From the NCBI GenBank assembly GCA_023230425.1, contig JALNXI010000121.1, forward strand, positions 1 through 6,140: DNA of 6,140 bases, written 5' to 3'. The notes below the pieces were generated by a model. It had not been told where the DNA came from and searched no databases. It saw only the letters and a program-made list of their open reading frames with translations. This DNA comes from Methanoculleus sp. GTDB taxonomy: Archaea; Halobacteriota; Methanomicrobia; Methanomicrobiales; Methanoculleaceae. Numbering within the stretch: the first letter of the stretch is position 1; each line of letters starts with the position of its first letter. Positions 1 to 5,796 of the stretch are shown here, piece by piece. A program made the translations under genes and the position numbers.

Positions 1-1503
1 TTCCACCAGATCCGGCAGAGCCGCGGTCAGCAGGGTATCGGTATATCGGCGGCGGTGCTGTATGCACAGCTCACCACCGGCACCCCGGCGCTGGTCACCT
101 CCCGGACGGGAGCAAAGGCGAGGGCCCACCGGTTCGAACTGATGATCCGGACCGAGACGAACGAGCCTGAGGTCCTCGGCCACGAGGAGATCGACTGGGA
201 CCGGATGCACGGCACAAGGCTCGAGATCCAGTTCAAGAGCACCCTTGCCGCAAAGAAGCGGCTGCTGGACTATCTCCGCCTCACCGCGATCGTCAACCCG
301 CATGCCCGAATCACGGCTGATATCGACGGCGAGGTGACGACGTTCGAGCGGGTAGCGAGCGAGGTCCCGCCGTGCCCAAAGCCCATCCTCCCCCACCCCC
401 ACGGGATCGAGTTCGGGGCATTGAAGAGGATAGCGGCCGCGAGCACCGGGACCGTCGAGGAGTTCCTCATCGGCAGTTTCTCCCGGGTTGGGATGAAGAC
501 CGCGAACGAGATGATCGCTCTTGCCAAACTCAAACCCTCCCGGAAGGCGAAGAACCTCGACGCCGACGAATTGAAGCGGCTCCTTGACGCCATGCAGAGC
601 GTGAAGGTCCCGGCTCCGCCGGCGCAGCAGTGCCTCTCCCCCATCGGGGAGGACCTGATCTGCAGGGGGCTTGAGAAGGAGATCCAGCTCGACTTCATCA
701 GGGCCCGCACCCGCCCGAGCGCGGTCTACGGCGGACACTCGTTCATCATCGAGGCGGCGATCGGCTACGGCGGCAAGATTCCTCCTGAAGGGAGCGCCCA
801 GATCTTCCGGTTCGCGAACCGCGTCCCGCTCCTTTACCAGCAGGGCGCCTGCGCTATCACCAACTGTGTTGCACAGGTGAACTGGAAGGGCTACGGCCTC
901 TCGCAGCAGGGCCTTCCCATGGGCCCGGCGCTGATCATGGTCCACGTGGCGTCCACGAACGTCCCCTTCACGAGTGAGAGCAAGGATGCGGTCGCGTCCA
1001 TCCCTGAGATCGAGCGGGAAGTCATCCTCGTACTCCAGGAACTCGGCAGGGAACTGAAAGCCTACCTCTCCCGCCGGGACAGAAAGAAGCAGCAGGACGA
1101 CCGCGCCCGGGCGATATGCTCCGTTATCCCCGAGATCGCCGCCAAGGTGAGCGAGATCGTTGAACTCCCCCTGGTGGACACCTCTCCGATCGAGGGCAGG
1201 ATCATGCGCAAAGTCGTCGCCAAGAAGCGGACGAGCGACGGGAGGGTCCATATCGACGTGAACAACTACACAGCAAAGGAAGTGGCCCTCGTCCTCTACA
1301 ACCTCTCACATGATGCGGCAGCGGATGCAAAGCCCCGGCCGGACTTCGTAGACGATATCGACGGGGAGTACAACAAGGTCTGGCGGTGCACGCTCGGCGC
1401 CGGCGAGGCCTGGCAGGTCGTTTACACGGGGGCGGGCGACGGGTCGCTCGACCTCCGCGGCGTGGAGGACAACGTGAAAGTGGTGGTGGATCTCGATGTC
1501 TAG
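1..1503 (+). CDS. top6B: DNA topoisomerase VI subunit B, 5' truncated by the window edge
   Basis: This is the ATPase subunit of type IIB topoisomerase VI. ATP-driven dimerisation of B closes a gate and drives strand passage through the break made by subunit A. The frame is open from base 1 and about 500 codons are visible. The first visible residues include RGQQGIGISAA (visible residues 9-19), the glycine-rich ATP-lid box of GHKL ATPases, so roughly 100 residues with the N and D boxes lie upstream. A helix-two-turn-helix region follows (about 130-215, with EEFLIGSFSRVGMKTANEM), then the transducer domain (about 216-400). In the transducer, VPFTSESKDAV carries the probable ATP-contacting switch lysine (codon 982-984). 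A beta-rich tail from about 417 fits the Ig-like C-terminal domain known from Methanosarcina topo VI. The GTG at 55 lies inside the ATPase domain and is not the start. The stop overlaps the start of top6A. Confidence 0.96.
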   Translation, partial: FHQIRQSRGQQGIGISAAVLYAQLTTGTPALVTSRTGAKARAHRFELMIRTETNEPEVLGHEEIDWDRMHGTRLEIQFKSTLAAKKRLLDYLRLTAIVNPHARITADIDGEVTTFERVASEVPPCPKPILPHPHGIEFGALKRIAAASTGTVEEFLIGSFSRVGMKTANEMIALAKLKPSRKAKNLDADELKRLLDAMQSVKVPAPPAQQCLSPIGEDLICRGLEKEIQLDFIRARTRPSAVYGGHSFIIEAAIGYGGKIPPEGSAQIFRFANRVPLLYQQGACAITNCVAQVNWKGYGLSQQGLPMGPALIMVHVASTNVPFTSESKDAVASIPEIEREVILVLQELGRELKAYLSRRDRKKQQDDRARAICSVIPEIAAKVSEIVELPLVDTSPIEGRIMRKVVAKKRTSDGRVHIDVNNYTAKEVALVLYNLSHDAAADAKPRPDFVDDIDGEYNKVWRCTLGAGEAWQVVYTGAGDGSLDLRGVEDNVKVVVDLDV

Positions 1504-2584
1504 GGAAGAGATGGATGCGCTTGCACGCGAGCGGCTCGTCGGGATCGCCCGCGGGTGGTATGACCAGATGCGGGACGGCATCGTGCCGTTCATCCGGCTG
1601 CCGACGCGGACGAAACAGAATATCGCGTACGACGACGAAAGCGAGGTATGGAAATACGGTGAAAGGGAGAGCACCCGGGCGGCGACGACCGAGAAGGGTG
1701 CGGTGCATCTCCTGAAGATGGCTTACGTCATCGGGTTTTTGAAACAGCAACTTGTAGAGAACCGATCGTCGACCTTGAGAGAACTCTACTACATATCCGA
1801 AGGGTGGAAGAAAGCGAAGTTCGCCGCCCAGGACGAGAGCAACCTCCTCATCGAGGACCTCGAGATCATCACCGATGTCCAGCGGGAGGCGTTCCACCTC
1901 CGGCCGGAGGAGGATGGCGCCTCGATCTTCGGGCCCCTGCGGATCCGGGAGACCACCCGGCGGGGCGTCAAGGAGATGCACTGCCAGGAAGACGTCGGGG
2001 AGGCGGGTTACCCCATCCCGAACAACGTTGATAGCCTCGACTTCATCGACCACGACGCGAAGTTCATCATCGCCATCGAGACCGGCGGTATGTACGCCCG
2101 TCTGATGGAGAACGGGTTCGACGAGGAGTACGGGGCGATCCTGGTCCACCTCAAGGGGCAGCCGGCGCGGTCGACGCGCCGGGTCTTACGAAGGCTCAAC
2201 GAGTCGCTCAATCTCCCGGTCGTGGTCTTCACCGACGGCGACCCCTGGTCCTACCGGATCTACGCGAGCGTCGCCTACGGCTCGATCAAGAGCGCCCATA
2301 TGTCGGAACTCCTGGCGACTCCCCAGGCGCAGTTCATCGGGGTGCAGCCCTCCGACATATCCGACTACAACCTCCCCGCCGACCACCTCACCGAGCAGGA
2401 TATTAACGCTTTAAAGGCAGAACTGACCGATCCCCGGTTTGCAACCGATTACTGGCGCACCCAGATCAACCTGCAGCTTGATATGAAGCTGAAGTCCGAG
2501 CAGCAGGCGTTCGCGAGCCGGGGGCTTGATTTCGTGACGAAGGAGTACCTGCCGACGCGATTGTCGGAGATGGGGGTTATCTGA
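1496..2584 (+). CDS. top6A: DNA topoisomerase VI subunit A (Spo11-like DNA-cleaving subunit)
   Basis: This subunit cuts both DNA strands through 5'-phosphotyrosyl links and reseals them, working as an A2B2 complex with the upstream product. It has 362 residues, normal for the family. The N-terminal winged-helix (CAP-like) domain contains STLRELYYISEGW. By analogy with Spo11 the second tyrosine, Tyr99, is the likely nucleophile and Tyr98 its neighbour. The Toprim domain carries the metal-binding acids: Glu195 in IAIETGGMY, and Asp247 and Asp249 in FTDGDPW. The conserved KGQPARSTRRVLRRLNE stretch lies between them (about 220-236). The ATG at 1496 overlaps the top6B stop by 8 nt and has a GGTGG purine run just upstream inside top6B. 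Both points favour translational coupling and balanced subunit supply. No residue expected for activity appears to be missing. Confidence 0.98.
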   Translation: MSREEMDALARERLVGIARGWYDQMRDGIVPFIRLPTRTKQNIAYDDESEVWKYGERESTRAATTEKGAVHLLKMAYVIGFLKQQLVENRSSTLRELYYISEGWKKAKFAAQDESNLLIEDLEIITDVQREAFHLRPEEDGASIFGPLRIRETTRRGVKEMHCQEDVGEAGYPIPNNVDSLDFIDHDAKFIIAIETGGMYARLMENGFDEEYGAILVHLKGQPARSTRRVLRRLNESLNLPVVVFTDGDPWSYRIYASVAYGSIKSAHMSELLATPQAQFIGVQPSDISDYNLPADHLTEQDINALKAELTDPRFATDYWRTQINLQLDMKLKSEQQAFASRGLDFVTKEYLPTRLSEMGVI

Positions 2585-2629
2585 ACGGGGCCCCAGGGGA
2601 TCGTCACACTTTCACACCGCACGGCGCAT

Positions 2630-2637
2630 CTTAATGC
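2630..2637 (+). promoter_or_regulatory. Weak TATA-like element before the 106-residue gene
   Basis: CTTAATGC is the only AT-rich patch in the 78-bp gap after top6A. Archaeal transcripts start about 25 bp downstream of a TATA box, which would be near 2659, only a few bases before the GTG at 2663. That fits a leaderless or near-leaderless mRNA, and no Shine-Dalgarno motif is seen there. The match to consensus is poor, so this is a suggestion only. Confidence 0.25.
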
Positions 2638-2662
2638 CTGACAGCAATCAAAATCAGAACCG

Positions 2663-2983
2663 GTGAAGAAAGTGCTACGAACCATGATTGTGATCGACAG
2701 GATCCGGAAGGATGGGCTTGTTTTCGCCTCGGACTACTCGGACTGCGACCATTCAATGGAGGGCTTCAGAAAGGTCATGTTCCGGGCGAAGGAAGGGCCT
2801 GCCCTCAAAATCGGGGCGGCGTACTCGATCGAGTGTGAGACGGAGGACATTCTCAAACCCTTCGCGCAAAAAAGCCGGAGCGGGAAAACAACCTACTATT
2901 ACCCTCAGAGATTCTACCACAAAATCACAAACGTCACTCTGATATCAACTGACCCGGACGCAGACCTCCTGCTGGACCTCTAA
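2663..2983 (+). CDS. Conserved-looking hypothetical protein, 106 residues, function unknown
   Basis: I do not recognise a family. The product is a soluble, mixed alpha/beta-looking protein with no signal peptide or membrane segment. Features seen are an N-terminal MIVIDRIRKDG strand-turn, DYSDCDHSMEGF (residues 24-35, with Cys and His close together), ECETEDI in the middle, a basic aromatic stretch KTTYYYPQRFYHK (about 75-87) and an acidic leucine-rich end DPDADLLLDL. Third-position GC is lower than in the topoisomerase genes but the frame stays open to a TAA. The GTG at 2663 gives 106 residues; the ATG at 2684 gives 99 and starts at MIVIDRI. Neither has a good ribosome binding site. The gene follows top6A by 78 bp on the same strand and converges on the HxlR gene. 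A role linked to either neighbour is unproven. Confidence 0.68.
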   Translation: MKKVLRTMIVIDRIRKDGLVFASDYSDCDHSMEGFRKVMFRAKEGPALKIGAAYSIECETEDILKPFAQKSRSGKTTYYYPQRFYHKITNVTLISTDPDADLLLDL

Positions 2984-3003
2984 CCCCCAAAATCACTTTT
3001 TTA
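2984..3003 (+). terminator. T-run terminator of the 106-residue gene
   Basis: A run of six T (2997-3002) follows the stop by 13 bp with no stem before it, the usual form of an archaeal intrinsic terminator. It overlaps the stop codon of the convergent regulator, so the two genes share an 17-bp gap. On the minus strand the same gap gives only a four-T run, a weaker stop for the regulator. Confidence 0.5.
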
Positions 3004-3360
3004 TAGGACACAACTCCGGCAGTCCTGCGCCCCGCACGCAATGTTCTCGACCTTCCACCGGAGTGCCCACTGTTTGATCCCCTTGATCACCTCGACCATC
3101 TCAAGCCCGCTCCCGGTGAGCGTGTACTCGCTTCTGATGGGGACTGATCCGGCCTCTATCTTCTTCTCGACGAGGCCCTCCTCCTCCAGTTCCTTCAGCC
3201 GGGCCGAGAGAACTTTCGCTGTGATCCCCGGGAGCCTCTCCTTCACCTCGGTGAACCGCCGGGTATAGCCGTCCCCTTTGTAGAGCTCGAGGATGATCAG
3301 GAGGGTCCACTTCCGTCCCAGGTATTTGACGGTCTGATTGACCGTACACTCATCCTGCAT
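3001..3360 (-). CDS. HxlR-family winged-helix transcriptional regulator with a cysteine-rich tail
   Basis: This is a 119-residue DNA-binding regulator of the HxlR (DUF24, MarR-like) family. Diagnostic stretches are the N-terminal Cys5 and GRKWTLLIILEL (15-26), the FTEVKERLPGITAKVLSARLKELEEEGLVEKK core (36-67, with recognition helix TAKVLSARLKELEE) and the wing SEYTLTGSGLEM (78-88). Family members such as YodB and HypR use an N-terminal cysteine as a thiol redox sensor, and Cys5 is in the right place. Unusually, the C-terminus adds Cys109, Cys114 and Cys117 (CGAQDCRSC), which could form disulfides or bind a metal or Fe-S cluster; this is inference. The gene is divergent from hcp across 86 bp holding palindromes, so it probably represses hcp and itself. 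An AGGAGGAGG purine run lies 16 nt before the ATG, longer than ideal. An in-frame TAA further upstream, with no start codon between, rules out an earlier start. Confidence 0.93.
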   Translation of the reverse strand: MQDECTVNQTVKYLGRKWTLLIILELYKGDGYTRRFTEVKERLPGITAKVLSARLKELEEEGLVEKKIEAGSVPIRSEYTLTGSGLEMVEVIKGIKQWALRWKVENIACGAQDCRSCVL

Positions 3361-3376
3361 AGTATAGTTAGAGAAA

Positions 3377-3385
3377 CCTCCTCCT
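3377..3385 (-). promoter_or_regulatory. Purine-rich possible ribosome binding site of the HxlR gene
   Basis: On the minus strand the run AGGAGGAGG strongly matches the archaeal anti-Shine-Dalgarno sequence but sits 16 nt before the ATG, where 5-10 is usual. If transcription starts about 25 bp from the TATA-like element at 3386-3393, the mRNA would be leaderless and this run would not be transcribed. The run may therefore be fortuitous. Confidence 0.35.
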
Positions 3386-3394
3386 ACTTATACT
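3386..3394. promoter_or_regulatory. TATA-like element that could serve both hxlR-type gene and hcp
   Basis: The element reads ACTTATACT on the plus strand and AGTATAAGT on the minus strand. Read rightward it predicts an hcp start near 3415, leaving a leader that includes the ribosome binding site at 3434. Read leftward it predicts a start near 3363, almost at the regulator ATG. A purine-rich BRE is not clear in either direction. An alternative hcp TATA box is the palindrome at 3413-3424. Confidence 0.45.
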
Positions 3395-3396
3395 CT

Positions 3397-3413
3397 AGTA
3401 TCTAATTGATACT
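3397..3413. promoter_or_regulatory. Palindromic probable operator for the HxlR regulator
   Basis: The sequence AGTATC-TAATT-GATACT has perfect 6-bp arms and a 5-bp centre. This suits a dimeric winged-helix protein. It lies between the TATA-like element and the predicted hcp start, where a bound repressor would block initiation. Assignment to the adjacent regulator rests on position and symmetry only. Confidence 0.6.
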
Positions 3414-3431
3414 TTGTATACAAAAGATACT
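3413..3431. promoter_or_regulatory. Second palindrome plus a repeated GATACT half-site
   Basis: TTTGTATACAAA (3413-3424) is a perfect 12-bp palindrome that directly abuts the first operator. GATACT recurs at 3426-3431, 18 bp after its first copy at 3408-3413, so it is on the same face roughly two turns away. This could be a second regulator site or part of the hcp core promoter. Confidence 0.45.
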
Positions 3432-3433
3432 AT

Positions 3434-3440
3434 GGAGTGA
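3434..3440 (+). promoter_or_regulatory. Ribosome binding site of hcp
   Basis: GGAGTGA ends 6 nt before the ATG at 3447. This chooses that ATG over the overlapping ATG at 3443, which is in another frame and too close. It also gives the conserved Hcp N-terminus MFCNQCEE. Confidence 0.8.
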
Positions 3441-3446
3441 GCATGA

Positions 3447-5063
3447 ATGTTCTGCAACCAGTGTGAAGAGACGGCAAAGGGCTTCGGATGCACCGTACGC
3501 GGCGTCTGCGGCAAAGATGCGGAGACCGCCGGGCTCCAGGACGTCCTGATCTACACCCTCAAAGGGCTCTCGGTCCGGAACCTTGCGGCAACGAAGACGG
3601 GCGGCGGAAACCCTGAGGCAGGGGGGTTCGTCGCCCGCTGCCTCTTTGCCACCCTGACCAACGTGAACTTCGACCCTGCGCGCTTCGAGGACGCTATCCG
3701 GGAGGCGGCCCGCATCCGCGACGCCCTCCCGCCCGCCGGGAGCAAAGAACCCGACGCCTGCACCTGGGCCCCGGAGAGCCCGACGGCGATCGCAGCGAAG
3801 GCGCAGGAGATCGTCGCGTCACGGGAGACCGTGGACCCGGACCTGCAGTCGCTCCGCGAGCTCCTCGTCTACGGGCTCAAAGGGGTCGGCGCCTACTCTC
3901 ACCATGCCGAAGTCCTCGGCTACGAGGACGGGGAGGTCATGGCCTTTCTGCAGGAGGCGCTCGCCGCCACGCTGCAGGACCTCACTGTCGAGGAGATGGT
4001 CGGCTACGTGCTCGCGTGCGGCGAAGTCGGCGTGAAGACTCTCGCCCTCCTCGATACGGCGAACACTACCACCTACGGGACGCCCGGGATAACGACGGTC
4101 GGCACCGCGGCAGGCACGCGCCCGGGCATCCTTGTCACCGGTCACGACCTCAAGGACCTCGCCGAACTCCTCGAACAGACCCGCGGGACGGGGGTGGACG
4201 TCTACACCCACGGCGAGATGCTCCCGGCGCACGCCTACCCCGGTCTCGGGAAGTACGGCCACCTCGTCGGGAACTACGGCGGTTCGTGGCCCTTCCAGCG
4301 GGAGGAGTTCGAGCGGTTCAACGGCCCGGTCCTCGTCACCACGAACTGCCTCGTGCCCCCGAAGGACTCCTACCGCGACCGGGTCTACACTACCGGGCTC
4401 GTCGGGTATGCGGGGCTCAAGCACATCGACGCCTCCCCGGACGGGAAGAAGGACTTCTCGGCCCTGATTGAGCACGCGAAGCGATGCAAGCCCCCGGCAG
4501 ACCTCTCCCGCGGCGACCTGGTCACAGGATGCGCCCACGCCCCGGTCCTCGCTATCGCCGATACGGTCGTCGATGCGGTGAAATCCGGCGCCATCCGGCG
4601 GTTTGTCGTGATGGCGGGCTGTGACGGGCGGCACGCTGAGCGGGACTACTACACCCGGTTCGCGGAGGCCCTCCCGGCAGATACCGTCATCCTCACCGCC
4701 GGGTGCGCGAAGTACCGCTACAACAGCCTTGGTCTCGGGGATATCGGCGGCATCCCTCGTGTCCTCGACGCCGGGCAGTGCAACGACTGCTACTCGCTGG
4801 TGGTCATTGCGCAGGCTCTCGCCGGGGCGTTCGGTGTCGGGATCAATGACCTCCCGATCTCCTACAACATCGCCTGGTACGAGCAGAAGGCGGTGCTCGT
4901 CCTCTTAAGCCTCCTCTCGCTCGGTGTCAAGGATATCACCCTCGGCCCCCGCCTCCCGGCCTTCATCTCGCCCGGTGTCCTGAAGGTGCTCGTCGAGAAC
5001 TTCGGTATCCGGGGGAACACGACGGTCGAGGAGGACCTCGGCCGGATGGTGCCGGGGAACTGA
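3447..5063 (+). CDS. hcp: Hybrid cluster protein (hydroxylamine reductase, prismane), class I type
   Basis: This is a cytoplasmic Fe-S enzyme assayed as a hydroxylamine reductase and, in bacteria, linked to nitric oxide reduction and protein S-nitrosylation. It has 538 residues, close to the 553 of the Desulfovibrio enzyme. The N-terminal cysteines Cys3, Cys6, Cys15 and Cys21 follow the C-x2-C-x8-C-x5-C spacing of class I proteins, whose proximal cluster is [4Fe-4S]. The helical region after it is full length, unlike the shortened class III forms. Hybrid-cluster ligands are all present: His233 (GHDL), Glu257 (HGEM), Cys301 (TTNC), Cys392 (MAGCDGRH), Cys420 (TAGCAKYRY), Cys445 (GQCND) and Glu479 (WYEQKA). 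Cys448, in GQCNDCYS, is an additional nearby cysteine. No hcr reductase gene is adjacent, so the electron donor is unknown. Expression is probably controlled by the divergent HxlR protein. Confidence 0.98.
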   Translation: MFCNQCEETAKGFGCTVRGVCGKDAETAGLQDVLIYTLKGLSVRNLAATKTGGGNPEAGGFVARCLFATLTNVNFDPARFEDAIREAARIRDALPPAGSKEPDACTWAPESPTAIAAKAQEIVASRETVDPDLQSLRELLVYGLKGVGAYSHHAEVLGYEDGEVMAFLQEALAATLQDLTVEEMVGYVLACGEVGVKTLALLDTANTTTYGTPGITTVGTAAGTRPGILVTGHDLKDLAELLEQTRGTGVDVYTHGEMLPAHAYPGLGKYGHLVGNYGGSWPFQREEFERFNGPVLVTTNCLVPPKDSYRDRVYTTGLVGYAGLKHIDASPDGKKDFSALIEHAKRCKPPADLSRGDLVTGCAHAPVLAIADTVVDAVKSGAIRRFVVMAGCDGRHAERDYYTRFAEALPADTVILTAGCAKYRYNSLGLGDIGGIPRVLDAGQCNDCYSLVVIAQALAGAFGVGINDLPISYNIAWYEQKAVLVLLSLLSLGVKDITLGPRLPAFISPGVLKVLVENFGIRGNTTVEEDLGRMVPGN

Positions 5064-5080
5064 AATACTCCTTTTTTGAG
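5064..5080 (+). terminator. T-run terminator of hcp
   Basis: Six T at 5072-5077 follow the hcp stop within 10 bp, after a pyrimidine stretch. This is the usual archaeal terminator form and needs no hairpin. Confidence 0.6.
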
Positions 5081-5085
5081 AAGGC

Positions 5086-5104
5086 CTGGATCTGTGGGAT
5101 CCAG
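5086..5104 (+). other. Perfect 7-bp stem-loop downstream of hcp
   Basis: CTGGATC and GATCCAG flank a 5-nt loop. It lies just past the T-run and could stabilise the hcp 3' end if transcription reads through. A second small palindrome, CAATT-AAG-AATTG, follows at 5114-5126. No T-run follows either, so a bacterial-style terminator is not indicated. Confidence 0.5.
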
Positions 5105-5126
5105 CAGGACACACAATTAAGAATTG

Positions 5127-5251
5127 CTGATTTGATACATTCGGTCTTCGACTTAGATCAGCCCTCAATGCTCTCAGCAACGACTTTTAGCGCTCGCAGA
5201 TAGGGTGCCGTGGAGATAAGAGAACCCTTAAGCGATTGAACTGAGGAGAAA
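5127..5251 (+). promoter_or_regulatory. Upstream region of hicAB, no clear promoter
   Basis: This spacer is less GC-rich than the flanking genes and has no plausible gene. Weak TATA-like patches are CTTTTAG (5184-5190), which would give a start near 5213, and CCTTAAGC (5226-5233). No strong inverted repeat that could be a HicB operator is visible. A GAGGAG ribosome binding site (5243-5248) ends 3 nt before the hicA ATG. Confidence 0.3.
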
Positions 5252-5530
5252 ATGTATGAGAGTGGACGGGACATGGACCGAAGGCGGGCTTACGAAGACC
5301 TGAAAAGTAACCCAAAGAATGTGCGGTTCGATGACCTCTGCCGTGCAGCGGAGGCATTTGGATTCCGCTTCAGGGGAGGGAAGGGAAGTCACAGAGTCTA
5401 TGTACAATCAGGAGTCGCAACGATCCTGAACTTCCAGAATGTAGGGGGGAAGGCAAAACCCTATCAGGTTCGCCAGCTGCTTAAAGTGATTGAGGACTAT
5501 AGTCTTTTAGGGGATGAGGATGCCACATAA
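5252..5530 (+). CDS. hicA: HicA-family toxin (mRNA interferase), type II toxin-antitoxin
   Basis: HicA proteins are small ribosome-independent RNases with a double-stranded-RNA-binding-like fold, held inactive by HicB. The signature is GFRFRGGKGSHRVY (37-50), with His47 the expected catalytic residue, then VATILNFQNVGGKAKPYQVRQLLKVIEDY, the usual beta strand and final helix ending near residue 83. At 92 residues it is slightly longer than typical because of about 20 extra charged N-terminal residues. The ATG at 5252 has GAGGAG only 3 nt upstream; the in-frame ATG at 5273 has no comparable site and would remove 7 residues. The toxin comes first and overlaps hicB by 11-17 nt. Codon use is visibly less GC-rich than in hcp or topoisomerase VI, consistent with horizontal acquisition. 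Confidence 0.9.
   Translation: MYESGRDMDRRRAYEDLKSNPKNVRFDDLCRAAEAFGFRFRGGKGSHRVYVQSGVATILNFQNVGGKAKPYQVRQLLKVIEDYSLLGDEDAT
5509..5513 (+). promoter_or_regulatory. Ribosome binding site of hicB, inside hicA
   Basis: AGGGG touches the ATG at 5514 but stands 6 nt before the in-frame ATG at 5520. The spacing favours 5520 as the real hicB start. The position inside the hicA 3' end suggests coupled translation of toxin and antitoxin. Confidence 0.55.
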
Positions 5531-5762
5531 ATACGCGATCGAGATCATCTACAGCGATGAAGATGAGGGGTTCATCGCCGTGGTCCCGGAGCTCCCGGGA
5601 TGCTCTGCCTTCGGTGAGACCGAGGAGGAAGCACTCCAGGAGGTGAAAGTTGCCGTCACCCTCTGGCTGGAGGCCGCGCACGAGGAAGGGCGGGCAATCC
5701 CTGAACCAGCCGGCAGGGAGCGGCTCCGAGATATTCTTGCTGGGAAGGGTGCGGCGTGCTGA
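5520..5762 (+). CDS. hicB: HicB-family antitoxin, short form
   Basis: This is the partner antitoxin that binds and masks HicA. The sequence MPHKYAIEIIYSDEDEGFIAVVPELPGCSAFGETEEEALQEV has the classic HicB partial RNase H-like core: strands, the GFIAVVPELPGC motif, then the GETEEEAL helix leading into VKVAVTLWLEAAHEEGRAIPEP. The protein ends soon after this core, at 80 residues (82 if the ATG at 5514 is used). It therefore lacks the C-terminal ribbon-helix-helix or helix-turn-helix DNA-binding domain of longer HicB proteins. Autoregulation by DNA binding is thus unlikely unless another protein helps. The gene overlaps hicA and has its own ribosome binding site. It is complete and shows no sign of decay. 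Confidence 0.9.
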   Translation: MPHKYAIEIIYSDEDEGFIAVVPELPGCSAFGETEEEALQEVKVAVTLWLEAAHEEGRAIPEPAGRERLRDILAGKGAAC

Positions 5763-5766
5763 AATG

Positions 5767-5796
5767 TTTCACGTGATCCGATTAACTCACGTGAAA
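5767..5796. repeat. Perfect 10-bp inverted repeat with CACGTG cores behind hicB
   Basis: TTTCACGTGA (5767-5776) and TCACGTGAAA (5787-5796) are exact reverse complements separated by 10 bp. Each arm also contains the self-palindrome TCACGTGA, so the site is both an inverted and a direct repeat, with core centres 18 bp apart. It begins 4 bp after the hicB stop. In RNA it would form a strong stem-loop and could act as a 3' end or stability element. As DNA it could bind a protein. No T-run follows. Confidence 0.75.

Noticed and set aside
1202..2149. Long minus-strand open frame opposite top6B and top6A
   Set aside because: The product is low-complexity, Arg/Pro/Gly-rich in part, and mirrors the G/C third positions of the two topoisomerase genes, which are certain on the plus strand.
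2587..2602. GGGGCCCC palindrome and CCCC-AGGGG after top6A as a terminator
   Set aside because: Arms are too short for a stable stem and no T-run follows; archaeal termination would be expected at a T-rich stretch, which is absent here.
2604..2617. Direct repeat TCACAC...TCACAC in the top6A downstream gap
   Set aside because: Two six-base copies only, easily due to chance, with no symmetry or clear link to a promoter.
3819..4634. 271-codon minus-strand open frame within hcp
   Set aside because: Antisense frame kept open by the strong codon bias of hcp; Val/Asp/Gly/Glu-rich with no recognisable motif or ribosome binding site.
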